Below the pieces are notes generated by a model. It had not been told where the DNA came from and searched no databases. It was given only the letters and a program-made list of their open reading frames with translations. Of a stretch of 13,944 nucleotides of DNA, positions 6,731-12,892 are shown piece by piece. Origin of the DNA: Acidobacteriota bacterium (GTDB taxonomy: Bacteria; Acidobacteriota; Terriglobia; Acidiferrales; UBA7541); contig PKWH01000064.1 of the NCBI GenBank assembly GCA_003131985.1, forward strand, positions 7,804-21,747, read 5' to 3'. The position numbers and the translations under genes were made by a program. Each line of letters starts with the position of its first letter. The first letter of the stretch is position 1.

Positions 6731-8410
6731 CTATGGAATTGAAGCTGTCGCCTGGTTCGAGTACACACTTTCGACGCCGTTCGAATCCACAGCTGTAACT
6801 ACGTAGTAGTAAGTCTGGCCGGATTGCAGTCCGCTATCGGTAAACTGAGTTGACGTTACCGGTGATGCGGTCAATTTCGACACATACGGACCGCCCGTGC
6901 TGGTACCTCGATAGACATTGTAGCCACTCACTGTTGCTGCGCTGTCCGTCCATACTAGCCCCACCGTGTGAGTGCTCTGCTGGGCTCCGCTGCCGGACAA
7001 GCTCAGCGTAGCCGGAGAATTCGTAGCGTTACTTAGCAAACTAACGGTCCCGCTAATTGCCCCCCCCGCTGTTGGGGCAAACTGAACCGTCACCGGAATG
7101 GACTGGCCTGCGGCCAAGGTCTCGCCCGAACTTACCCCGGTCACCGTGAAGACTGCGCCCGTGACATTTACGGCCGATATTGTAACGCTCGAATTTCCTG
7201 TGTTCGTTAAGGCAGAGCTCAAGTCAGTATTGCTCCCGACGTTTACGCTGCCGAAACTCAGGCTCGACGTGCTGAAAGTCAGCAGTTGCGTCCCAGCCAG
7301 CCCGGTTCCACTCAATGCGATCGTGAACGGAGAGTTAGGAGCATTGCTGGTGAGTGCAATTGAGCCAGTCACGGCTCCTGCAGCACCAGGTGCGAAAACC
7401 GCATTAAACGTGGTATTCGAACCGGCCGGAATCGTAATCGGTGTGCTAAGACCGGTCATACTGAACCCAGTGCCGGTCACGGTAGTGTGCGAAATCACAA
7501 GGCTTGCCGTGCCGTTGTTCGTCAGGCTGATCGTCTGCGAGTTGCTGGTCCCCGCCGAAACATTTCCAAAAACTGCCGTACCCGGAATTGCGGTGATTTG
7601 TGCTTGGCTTCCGCTACCGCTCAACGCGATCGTTAATGGAGAATTGGGAGAATTGCTCGCGACGGAGATGCTGCCCGATGCGCTGCCGGCCGTTGTCGGC
7701 GCAAACTGTGCTGTAAAAGTTGTGCTCTGTCCTGCCGCGATCGTCGCACCGGAGGATAATCCATTCGCGCTAAAGCCAGTGCCCGTGGCACTTGCCTGGG
7801 TGATCGATACGCTCTCGTTTCCGGAATTGGTTAGGGTAATTGTTGCAGACCCCGTGCTGCCCACCTGAACGCTGCCAAAATTGAAGCTGGCCGGAGAAAT
7901 TGCTAAGCCCGGTTGTCCGCCCGTCCCGACAAGTTCAACAGTTAATGGTGAATTTGAGGCATTGCTTGTTAGCGTGAAGCCACCTGAAGCGGAGCCTGCC
8001 GACAGCGGCGCAAACTGAATTTGAATGGTTTTGCTCTGCCCCGGAGCGATCGTTGCTGCGGGGGCACCGGCGCCGGTCGTGAAACTCGCGCCCGTAACAG
8101 CCGTTAGATCGATGGTTACAGTGGAAGTTCCCGTATTAGTCACCGTCAAGCTTTGAGTCGTGGTTTTCCCTACTCCAACGGTTCCAAAACTCACCGTTGT
8201 GAGGTTGGCAGAGAGCATGCCCGTACTCGTTGTTTTCGCTGGGCTTTTCGCGCCCGTGTAGGCGGTGCAGCTGGATAGTCCGGCAATTGCGACAATGGCT
8301 GCCAACATGATCACAAAAGCAAGCGGTCCGGCAGGACGGCTTGGTCTAGACCGGGTATCTTGCGTGTGCGAGTGAATTAGTTCTGGCTGGGTTGATGTAT
8401 GTGGTTTCAT
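6731..8410 (-). CDS. Choice-of-anchor D lipoprotein with C-terminal Fn3 (4 repeats)
   Basis: 559 residues from ATG 8410; no good SD precedes it. A long His/Arg-containing n-region (1-29) is followed by a hydrophobic core (30-45) and a good lipobox LSSC (45-48, Cys48 lipidated). After a Ser/Thr/Lys linker come four anchor-D repeats: 66-164, 168-267, 270-370 and 376-475. They share the pattern SFGTVGVGK or NFGSVQVGS, LTNTG, an AAGQS turn, QFAP, and a LSGSG end. A fibronectin-III-like domain (480-559) with GYNVYRGTSTGGPY and YYYVVTAVDSNGVES closes the protein. The Ser/Thr/Gly-rich composition with almost no Cys suits an extracellular beta-sandwich rod. The neighbour at 5217 has the same plan with one repeat fewer, indicating duplication and repeat gain or loss. 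Function unknown; a surface-exposed structural or adhesive role is inferred from architecture. Confidence 0.9.
   Translation of the reverse strand: MKPHTSTQPELIHSHTQDTRSRPSRPAGPLAFVIMLAAIVAIAGLSSCTAYTGAKSPAKTTSTGMLSANLTTVSFGTVGVGKTTTQSLTVTNTGTSTVTIDLTAVTGASFTTGAGAPAATIAPGQSKTIQIQFAPLSAGSASGGFTLTSNASNSPLTVELVGTGGQPGLAISPASFNFGSVQVGSTGSATITLTNSGNESVSITQASATGTGFSANGLSSGATIAAGQSTTFTAQFAPTTAGSASGSISVASNSPNSPLTIALSGSGSQAQITAIPGTAVFGNVSAGTSNSQTISLTNNGTASLVISHTTVTGTGFSMTGLSTPITIPAGSNTTFNAVFAPGAAGAVTGSIALTSNAPNSPFTIALSGTGLAGTQLLTFSTSSLSFGSVNVGSNTDLSSALTNTGNSSVTISAVNVTGAVFTVTGVSSGETLAAGQSIPVTVQFAPTAGGAISGTVSLLSNATNSPATLSLSGSGAQQSTHTVGLVWTDSAATVSGYNVYRGTSTGGPYVSKLTASPVTSTQFTDSGLQSGQTYYYVVTAVDSNGVESVYSNQATASIP
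6986..8215 (-). repeat. Four tandem anchor-D domain repeats (coding)
   Basis: The four protein repeats map to 7919-8215, 7610-7909, 7301-7603 and 6986-7285, a period near 309 nt. DNA similarity remains visible: the stretch around 7315-7350 matches that around 7623-7658, both carrying GCGATCGT followed by a GGAGA(G/A)TT block. This points to internal duplication rather than convergence. Confidence 0.8.
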
Positions 8411-8692
8411 GATGCATACAGTTTAGAAAGCACGTGCCATGTGGCTCTACTGGTCAGAGGAAGCAACAAAGTGCAGCAAGATTCGCCTGTTCACTCGGGC
8501 AAAACCCTACCTGAACTGGCTAAGGGACAGGTAGCATAACCCATGTACTATCAGTTACTTAGCAAGGGACCTGAGTTCGGCCGCTGGACGCGCACCGCTA
8601 CGCGAGAGATGGACACCTCAAGAATTTTTGCGAACGACAGACGAAAGCCGCTCTCATGCTAGACTTTTAGACGAATACGAGGGATCTCCTTC
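8411..8692. promoter_or_regulatory. Divergent intergenic region with inverted repeats
   Basis: 282 nt between the 4-repeat lipoprotein gene (-) and the VanZ gene (+); it must hold promoters for both. Visible structure: a perfect 7-bp inverted repeat CTACCTG/CAGGTAG (8507-8513 and 8528-8534, 14-nt loop), an 8-bp palindrome GCACGTGC (8430-8437) about 20 nt from the lipoprotein start, and two related segments, GGCTAAGGGACAGG (8518-8531) and AGCAAGGGACCTG (8561-8573). No convincing -35/-10 pair with proper spacing was found by eye. Confidence 0.4.
8679..8684 (+). promoter_or_regulatory. RBS deciding the TTG start of the VanZ gene
   Basis: GAGGGA lies 8 nt before TTG 8693. No ATG is available at the N-terminus, and the first TM helix begins near residue 22, so this RBS fixes the TTG start. 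Confidence 0.65.
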
Positions 8693-10249
8693 TTGAGCGA
8701 GACGCGGATTCAAACTATCGAGCCTCAAGCAATCTCCCGCCCTTCTAGCTGGTCGAATCGGTTCCTGATCGCTGCAATTGTTGGAATTCTGTTTCTTACA
8801 CTTTTCCCTTTCCGCTTTGATTTTCAGTCAAAACTTCCCGGCAACACTTCGCCGTTCTTCCTCGGCAGCGGTGTGAAGACGGCGGGACTAATGGATGCTT
8901 TTCTGAATGTTCTGCTCTTCATTCCTCTCGGTTTTGGCCTTACGGAGAAGTTAAGAGAGCGGAGAATGTCTCGTACGGCGTCCTTTTTCATGGTTTTCGC
9001 CGCGGGTGCAATTCTTTCCTACGGGATTGAAATTACTCAGATTTATATCCCCATGCGCGATTCAGGATGGGAAGATGTTTTCACTAATTCCACCGGTTCA
9101 ATTGTCGGATTCCTAGTCTATGAATTATTGGGCGTACTGATAATCGACTCTCTTTCTGCACTCGAGGTGGCGCTCCGCTCTTGGTTAACGCTCAAACGCA
9201 CAGCTGCTCTTCTTGTCCTTTATTTTCTCTTTTGGTTCACGATTTCTGCCATATTTCAAAAGCAGACTCGGCTCAGCAATTGGGAGCCGGACAGTTTGCT
9301 CGTAGTAGGTAACGAAGCCACGGGCCAGAGTCCATGGCAAGGCCTTATCCAGAAATTGCAGATTGCAGATCACGCTATCTCTGATGCTCCGGCTATTGAG
9401 TTGACATCGGGCCACGCCGCGCAAGAACCTGCGTTCGCCTGGCGCGCCGACTACGATTTCTCCAGCCCAACGCCTCTTCAGGATTCGAAACAATTGCTTC
9501 CGAGTCTTTCGTGGACTCCCGCGGCCCCGCTTTCGCAGAATTGGAATGGACTCGCACTCGACGGTAAATCTTGGCTTACTTCTCACGTCGCGGTTGCAGA
9601 TTTGATTGACCGTATCCGGGAAACAAATCAATTCGCCCTGCATATAGTCTGCGCCGCTGCGCAGCCCCACACTGGCAATGGACACATCGTTTCTATTTCG
9701 CGATCAACCTCGTTCGCGGATTTGACTCTTAGGCAAGAGGAATCCAGCCTTGTTTTCTGGTTTCGCAGTCCACTTTCCGTTAAGCGGGCAATTCTGGCGT
9801 GGTACGTCCCAAATGTATTTACTGATACCCAAAAGCGCGACATCCTCTATTCCTATGACGGTGCCGATCTTTCCCTTTATATTAACGGCAGGAAGATCAG
9901 GCGCCCCTACCGCCTGGGGCCTGGTACAGCCCTGGCCCGTCTCCTCCATCAAGTGCGTCCCGCCGAATTGGAGGGTTACAACGACATTTACTACGCACTC
10001 GTCTTTTTTCCCGTCGGGATAATTCTCGGACTGGCAGAGCCCCGCATAAGGCCATCAAGAGTGGCCATCGTTCTGGCCATCGCTTTGGACTTTCTTTTGC
10101 CGGTCTTTCTGCTTGAGTTCATTCTCGTCCGCGTCAGCGGACGGCCTGTTTCCGGTTGGAATTTGTTCCTTTCGTTCTCGCTCCTGATTGCCGGATACTT
10201 GTGGATTCGGTCCGACTCTGCGCAGTCTGCTGTGAAATTTGCCGGCTAG
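8693..10249 (+). CDS. VanZ family membrane protein with inserted LamG-like domain
   Basis: 518 residues from TTG 8693, supported by SD GAGGGA. The N-terminal VanZ domain (about 22-155) has four membrane helices and the family motifs: MDAFLNVLLFIPLGFGL (67-83), SYGIEITQIYIPMRDSGWED (109-128) and NSTGSIVGF (132-140). A further helix (170-187) leads to a soluble region (about 195-420) resembling a concanavalin A/LamG beta-sandwich, with WQGLIQKLQIAD, FALHIVCAAA, LVFWFRS and YDGADLSLYINGRKIRR. Three C-terminal helices follow (429-447, 456-478, 487-505). VanZ proteins are linked to teicoplanin resistance and, in many genomes, to exopolysaccharide loci; the fused LamG domain would be outside the membrane and could bind glycan. 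UGDH follows 150 nt downstream on the same strand. VanZ is certain; the LamG assignment is from pattern and is moderate. Confidence 0.88.
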   Translation: MSETRIQTIEPQAISRPSSWSNRFLIAAIVGILFLTLFPFRFDFQSKLPGNTSPFFLGSGVKTAGLMDAFLNVLLFIPLGFGLTEKLRERRMSRTASFFMVFAAGAILSYGIEITQIYIPMRDSGWEDVFTNSTGSIVGFLVYELLGVLIIDSLSALEVALRSWLTLKRTAALLVLYFLFWFTISAIFQKQTRLSNWEPDSLLVVGNEATGQSPWQGLIQKLQIADHAISDAPAIELTSGHAAQEPAFAWRADYDFSSPTPLQDSKQLLPSLSWTPAAPLSQNWNGLALDGKSWLTSHVAVADLIDRIRETNQFALHIVCAAAQPHTGNGHIVSISRSTSFADLTLRQEESSLVFWFRSPLSVKRAILAWYVPNVFTDTQKRDILYSYDGADLSLYINGRKIRRPYRLGPGTALARLLHQVRPAELEGYNDIYYALVFFPVGIILGLAEPRIRPSRVAIVLAIALDFLLPVFLLEFILVRVSGRPVSGWNLFLSFSLLIAGYLWIRSDSAQSAVKFAG

Positions 10250-10399
10250 TTCTGTATGGGAGAATGATGTAATTTCGGCTAAGGTAGACCGGTGATGGGT
10301 TTTCATCACGGGCTGCTTCCCTGTGAGAGGGCATTCGAAGAAGCGCGGCGGATTCTGCGCCCTTGTCGGAATCCAAATTATGTCCGGGAGAACTGAATC
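10250..10399. other. VanZ-UGDH spacer with hairpin
   Basis: This 150-nt spacer contains a perfect 6-bp inverted repeat GTGATG-GGTTTT-CATCAC (10292-10309) about 40 nt past the VanZ stop. Its T-run is in the loop, so it is not a classical terminator. No small gene is supported. The two genes may be co-transcribed or separately promoted. Confidence 0.35.
10386..10390 (+). promoter_or_regulatory. RBS deciding the TTG start of UGDH
   Basis: GGGAG lies 9 nt before TTG 10400. The nearby ATG at 10380 is out of frame, and the TTG places the Rossmann motif at the very N-terminus, as is usual for the family. Confidence 0.7.
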
Positions 10400-11746
10400 T
10401 TGCGAATTTCGGTGATTGGCTGTGGGTATGTCGGCTTGGTTACAGGCGCTTGCTTTGCGGAAATAGGCCACCATGTTGCTTGTACCGATGACGATGAATC
10501 CAAGATCGCAATCCTTCGCTCCGGAAAACTGCCGATTTACGAGCCTCACTTGGACGTTCTAGTAGAGAAAAATGTTCGAGAAGGACGTCTCCTCTTTGTG
10601 AACAATCCCGGTGAAGCTGTGCGCTCGAGCGAGGCCGTCTTCATCTGCGTGGGAACTCCTCCTCTGGAAAACGGCGATGCGGACCTGAGTGCAATAGATA
10701 ATGTCGCGCGCATGATCGCCACCGAAGGTGGCGGCGCCAAATTGGTGGTGGAAAAGAGCACCGTACCGGCACAAACAGGGCAGGAACTAAAGCGCGCTCT
10801 GACTGTTTACAGTAGAAAATCCGGCAGCAATTTTACGGTTGCTTCGAATCCGGAATTCCTGCGCGAAGGCACTGCGGTCACCGATTTCCTGCATCCCGAT
10901 CGAATCGTTATCGGCGTGGATGATGACACTGCTGCAAAAAAGCTTCGCGAAATCTACGCGCCGATTCTGGAGAGGAAGTTCAAGTGCCCCGCGCATCAGG
11001 ATAAATGCCCCGCCGCCGCTGCGCCCGTTTTCGTCTCTACTACGGTCAATAGCGCCGAGCTGATCAAGCACGCCTCGAATTCTTTCCTCGCCCTGAAAAT
11101 TTCTTTTGCCAATGCTCTCGCGGATATGTGCGATCAGCTGGGTGCGGACGTCCAGGAAGTCACTGCGGCCGTGGGAATGGACCCTCGAATCGGTCCTCAG
11201 TTCTTGCAAGCGGGACTCGGATTCGGCGGTTTCTGCTTGCCCAAAGATGTGCAGGCATTCATTCGTCTTGCCGAACGCGTCGGAATTGATTTCACCCTGC
11301 TAAAAGCCGCAGAGCAAGTAAACCGTCAGCGCATCGAGTTGCTTCTGGCCAAAGCCCGCAAAGCCCTTTGGGTCCTTAAGGGGAAAAAAATTGCGCTTCT
11401 CGGTTTGGCATTCAAGCCAAACACGGATGACATTCGTTTTTCACCTGCTATCGAAGCCGCCAAGCGGTTCATCGCCGAAGGCGCCAGCTTGCGTGCCTTC
11501 GACCCCCAGGCCATGGAGAAGACGCGTAAAGCACTTCCGCAGATCTCGCTTGCAAAAAATCCCTACGAAGCGGTCAAGGACGTCGATGCGGTAGTTATCG
11601 CGACGGAATGGGATGAGTTCCGAAAACTCGACTGGAAGCGTGTTTATAACGAGATGGCCCGGCCCTTGGTGATCGACGCTCGAAATTCTCTGAACCCTGC
11701 CGAGATGAAGTCTCTCGGTTTTGAATACTATTCGTTCGGCCGTTAA
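10400..11746 (+). CDS. ugd: UDP-glucose 6-dehydrogenase
   Basis: 448 residues, full length for the family. It oxidises UDP-glucose to UDP-glucuronate with two NAD+ in the cytoplasm, feeding acidic exopolysaccharide or uronic acid synthesis. Motifs seen: the N-terminal Rossmann loop VIGCGYVGLVTG (5-16), ICVGTPP at about 82-88, EKSTVPAQTG, the NPEFLREGTAV and FLHPDRIVIG substrate loop, SAELIKHASNSFLALKISF (catalytic Lys in the central helix), and GLGFGGFCLPKD with the catalytic Cys279. This last motif is a variant of the common GPGFGGSCFPKD. The C-terminal domain has LLGLAFKPNTDDIRFSPA and ATEWDEF. Oddity: an insertion at about 193-208 carries C196 and C203 (CPAHQDKC) before SAELIKHASN. GDP-mannose dehydrogenase is the main alternative, but the overall motif set favours UGDH. 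Confidence 0.95.
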   Translation: MRISVIGCGYVGLVTGACFAEIGHHVACTDDDESKIAILRSGKLPIYEPHLDVLVEKNVREGRLLFVNNPGEAVRSSEAVFICVGTPPLENGDADLSAIDNVARMIATEGGGAKLVVEKSTVPAQTGQELKRALTVYSRKSGSNFTVASNPEFLREGTAVTDFLHPDRIVIGVDDDTAAKKLREIYAPILERKFKCPAHQDKCPAAAAPVFVSTTVNSAELIKHASNSFLALKISFANALADMCDQLGADVQEVTAAVGMDPRIGPQFLQAGLGFGGFCLPKDVQAFIRLAERVGIDFTLLKAAEQVNRQRIELLLAKARKALWVLKGKKIALLGLAFKPNTDDIRFSPAIEAAKRFIAEGASLRAFDPQAMEKTRKALPQISLAKNPYEAVKDVDAVVIATEWDEFRKLDWKRVYNEMARPLVIDARNSLNPAEMKSLGFEYYSFGR

Positions 11747-11788
11747 GAATAGAAAACGGGGCAGCCCATTCTCTTTGCCGCTCGATCA

Positions 11789-11829
11789 CCGCGTCCTTGA
11801 AGAATTCTGATCAGGCCATCAGGACGCGG
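11789..11829. terminator. Inverted repeat between convergent genes
   Basis: CCGCGTCC (11789-11796) and GGACGCGG (11822-11829) form a perfect 8-bp G+C-rich stem around a 25-nt loop. The right arm lies inside the last codons of the LuxR gene, and its stop codon (11811-11813) is in the loop. The position between convergent UGDH and LuxR genes suits a two-way terminator, but no T-tract follows on either strand and the loop is long. Confidence 0.35.
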
Positions 11830-12452
11830 CCGGGAAAGCGAACGCTGTTACCCTTGTTCGCCATCTGGAGTGGCCTTTTGGCAGGAACCGTTTCCAGTCC
11901 CAAGTTTCTCTGATTTCCTGAGGAACTCTCCACTGCCTCGGCCTCTGCGTCGAGTGTCGCCGGCCGCATGAATCCCGCCGCTCTGCGAGCTAATTCAGAG
12001 CGTGTCTCGACCCCAAACTTGCTCAGCAATGTAGAGATATGGAATTTCACTGTTCGAACCGTAATGTTCAGCTTGCAGGCGATTTCCTTGTTTGCCCGGT
12101 TAGAAAGCACGGAGTGAAGCACTTCCCTTTGGCGTGGACTCAACGAAGCTGGACATGCGATGGATCGCCCTTCTTCCAAAAGCTCCTCGGCCCGAGACAC
12201 TAAGCGTCCCATCAAATCTTCTTCGGCTGGGACCAGCACCTGAAAATCATTCGGGTTCTGTCCCCTGACCAGGCATTGCATCGCCAGTAGTCCTGCCACC
12301 CGCTCCACCGTCGATTCCGGGTCTACCTTGGACTCAGTGCGGAACTGCGCCACTCCCGTAGTTGTCTCACAAAAAACGAAGACATTCGGCTTGCTGAGGG
12401 CTTGCTTCTTATCCTCCGGCATCAACTTTGCAAACACCCGTACCTTCTTCAC
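11811..12452 (-). CDS. LuxR-family HTH transcriptional regulator
   Basis: 213 residues from GTG 12452, chosen because GGGAAGG (12458-12464) sits 5 nt upstream; a TTG at 12491 would add 13 residues with no good RBS, and an ATG at 12422 is also in frame. The C-terminal half has a GerE/LuxR helix-turn-helix (about 103-158): LSPRQREVLHSVLSNRANKE, then IACKLNITVRTVKFHIST and LLSKFGVETRSELARRA. The N-terminal about 100 residues (VRVFAKLMPEDKKQALSKPN and following) do not look like a receiver domain, as no phospho-acceptor Asp pattern is present, nor like an autoinducer-binding domain, so the signal is unknown. A low-complexity tail (about 160-213) follows the HTH. It converges with UGDH and diverges from the M28 peptidase gene, whose shared upstream region holds several palindromes. 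Control of either neighbour is only an inference. Confidence 0.88.
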   Translation of the reverse strand: MKKVRVFAKLMPEDKKQALSKPNVFVFCETTTGVAQFRTESKVDPESTVERVAGLLAMQCLVRGQNPNDFQVLVPAEEDLMGRLVSRAEELLEEGRSIACPASLSPRQREVLHSVLSNRANKEIACKLNITVRTVKFHISTLLSKFGVETRSELARRAAGFMRPATLDAEAEAVESSSGNQRNLGLETVPAKRPLQMANKGNSVRFPGRVLMA

Positions 12453-12457
12453 GCACA

Positions 12458-12464
12458 CCTTCCC
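12458..12464 (-). promoter_or_regulatory. RBS supporting the GTG start of the LuxR gene
   Basis: GGGAAGG on the minus strand is 5 nt before GTG 12452. It is the best Shine-Dalgarno match among the candidate starts of this gene. Confidence 0.5.
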
Positions 12465-12880
12465 GCCTGCTTGCCCAGGATCAATTGGCAAAGCTCTATT
12501 TGGATTTTTTTACTAATGCCAATACTTTACAGGACTTGGGGCGGTTCCCCTGGCGATCGCCCTGATTCGACCACCTCGAGAACCGGTCTACTAAATCTTG
12601 GATAAGAACTACGGGCGTGGCAGGTGTTGTGCCATTCGCAGATTAAGTTAAATGACTCAAAATGAGACACATAATTCCACCGCGGAATTTGGCGGCATAG
12701 CGCGCATAAGTAGAAACTTCTCTTAATCGGCAAAATGTTCCGCCAATCGCCCCCTCTGCCTCGTGAGGGGAAAATCGGCTGCAAACCAGCCGCGCTCACG
12801 CTTCGACGCAAGGAACTAAACTTCAGACTCGATTTTTGCGTTAAACTCCGGCGTCTACCGGGGTAGGATCACTTCAGAAA

Positions 12881-12884
12881 AGGA
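12881..12884 (+). promoter_or_regulatory. RBS deciding the GTG start of the M28 gene
   Basis: AGGA lies 8 nt before GTG 12893. The GTG places a complete signal peptide at the N-terminus, supporting this start over the internal ATG at 12932. Confidence 0.65.
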
Positions 12885-12892
12885 AATAACTC

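Larger units (their letters stand above)
12453..12892. promoter_or_regulatory. LuxR/M28 divergent regulatory region with palindromes
   Basis: 440 nt without a supported gene, containing an unusual set of inverted repeats: the palindrome GGCGATCGCC (12552-12561); TGACTCA-AAA-TGAGACA (12653-12669, 6 of 7 paired); AATTCC-ACCGC-GGAATT (12673-12689, perfect); TTGGCGG with CCGCCAA (12689-12695 and 12740-12746, 44-nt loop); and CTACC-GG-GGTAG (12855-12866), 27 nt before the M28 start. Several could be operator sites for the neighbouring LuxR regulator. A 94-codon open frame on the minus strand (12527-12811) has no convincing motif. Confidence 0.4.

Noticed and set aside
8491..8540. Resemblance to a c-di-GMP (GEMM-I) riboswitch: GGGCAAAACC, then GGTAGC and ACCC.
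   Set aside because: The conserved GGGACGCAAAGCC-type core is absent and the pieces are in the wrong spacing, so only a superficial match remains.
8628..8665. TTGCGA and TAGACT as a promoter for the VanZ gene.
   Set aside because: The spacing is 26 nt, far too long for a sigma-70 promoter.
9185..9685. 166-codon minus-strand open frame within the VanZ gene.
   Set aside because: Fully opposite a well-supported gene, with a composition unlike a real protein and no motif.
12527..12811. 94-codon minus-strand open frame with several Cys residues.
   Set aside because: It covers the palindromic regulatory region, lacks a clear RBS and has no recognisable domain; chance is more likely.
12836..12869. 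TTGCGT and TAGGAT as a promoter for the M28 gene.
   Set aside because: A 22-nt spacer is outside the normal range; the real promoter is not identified.
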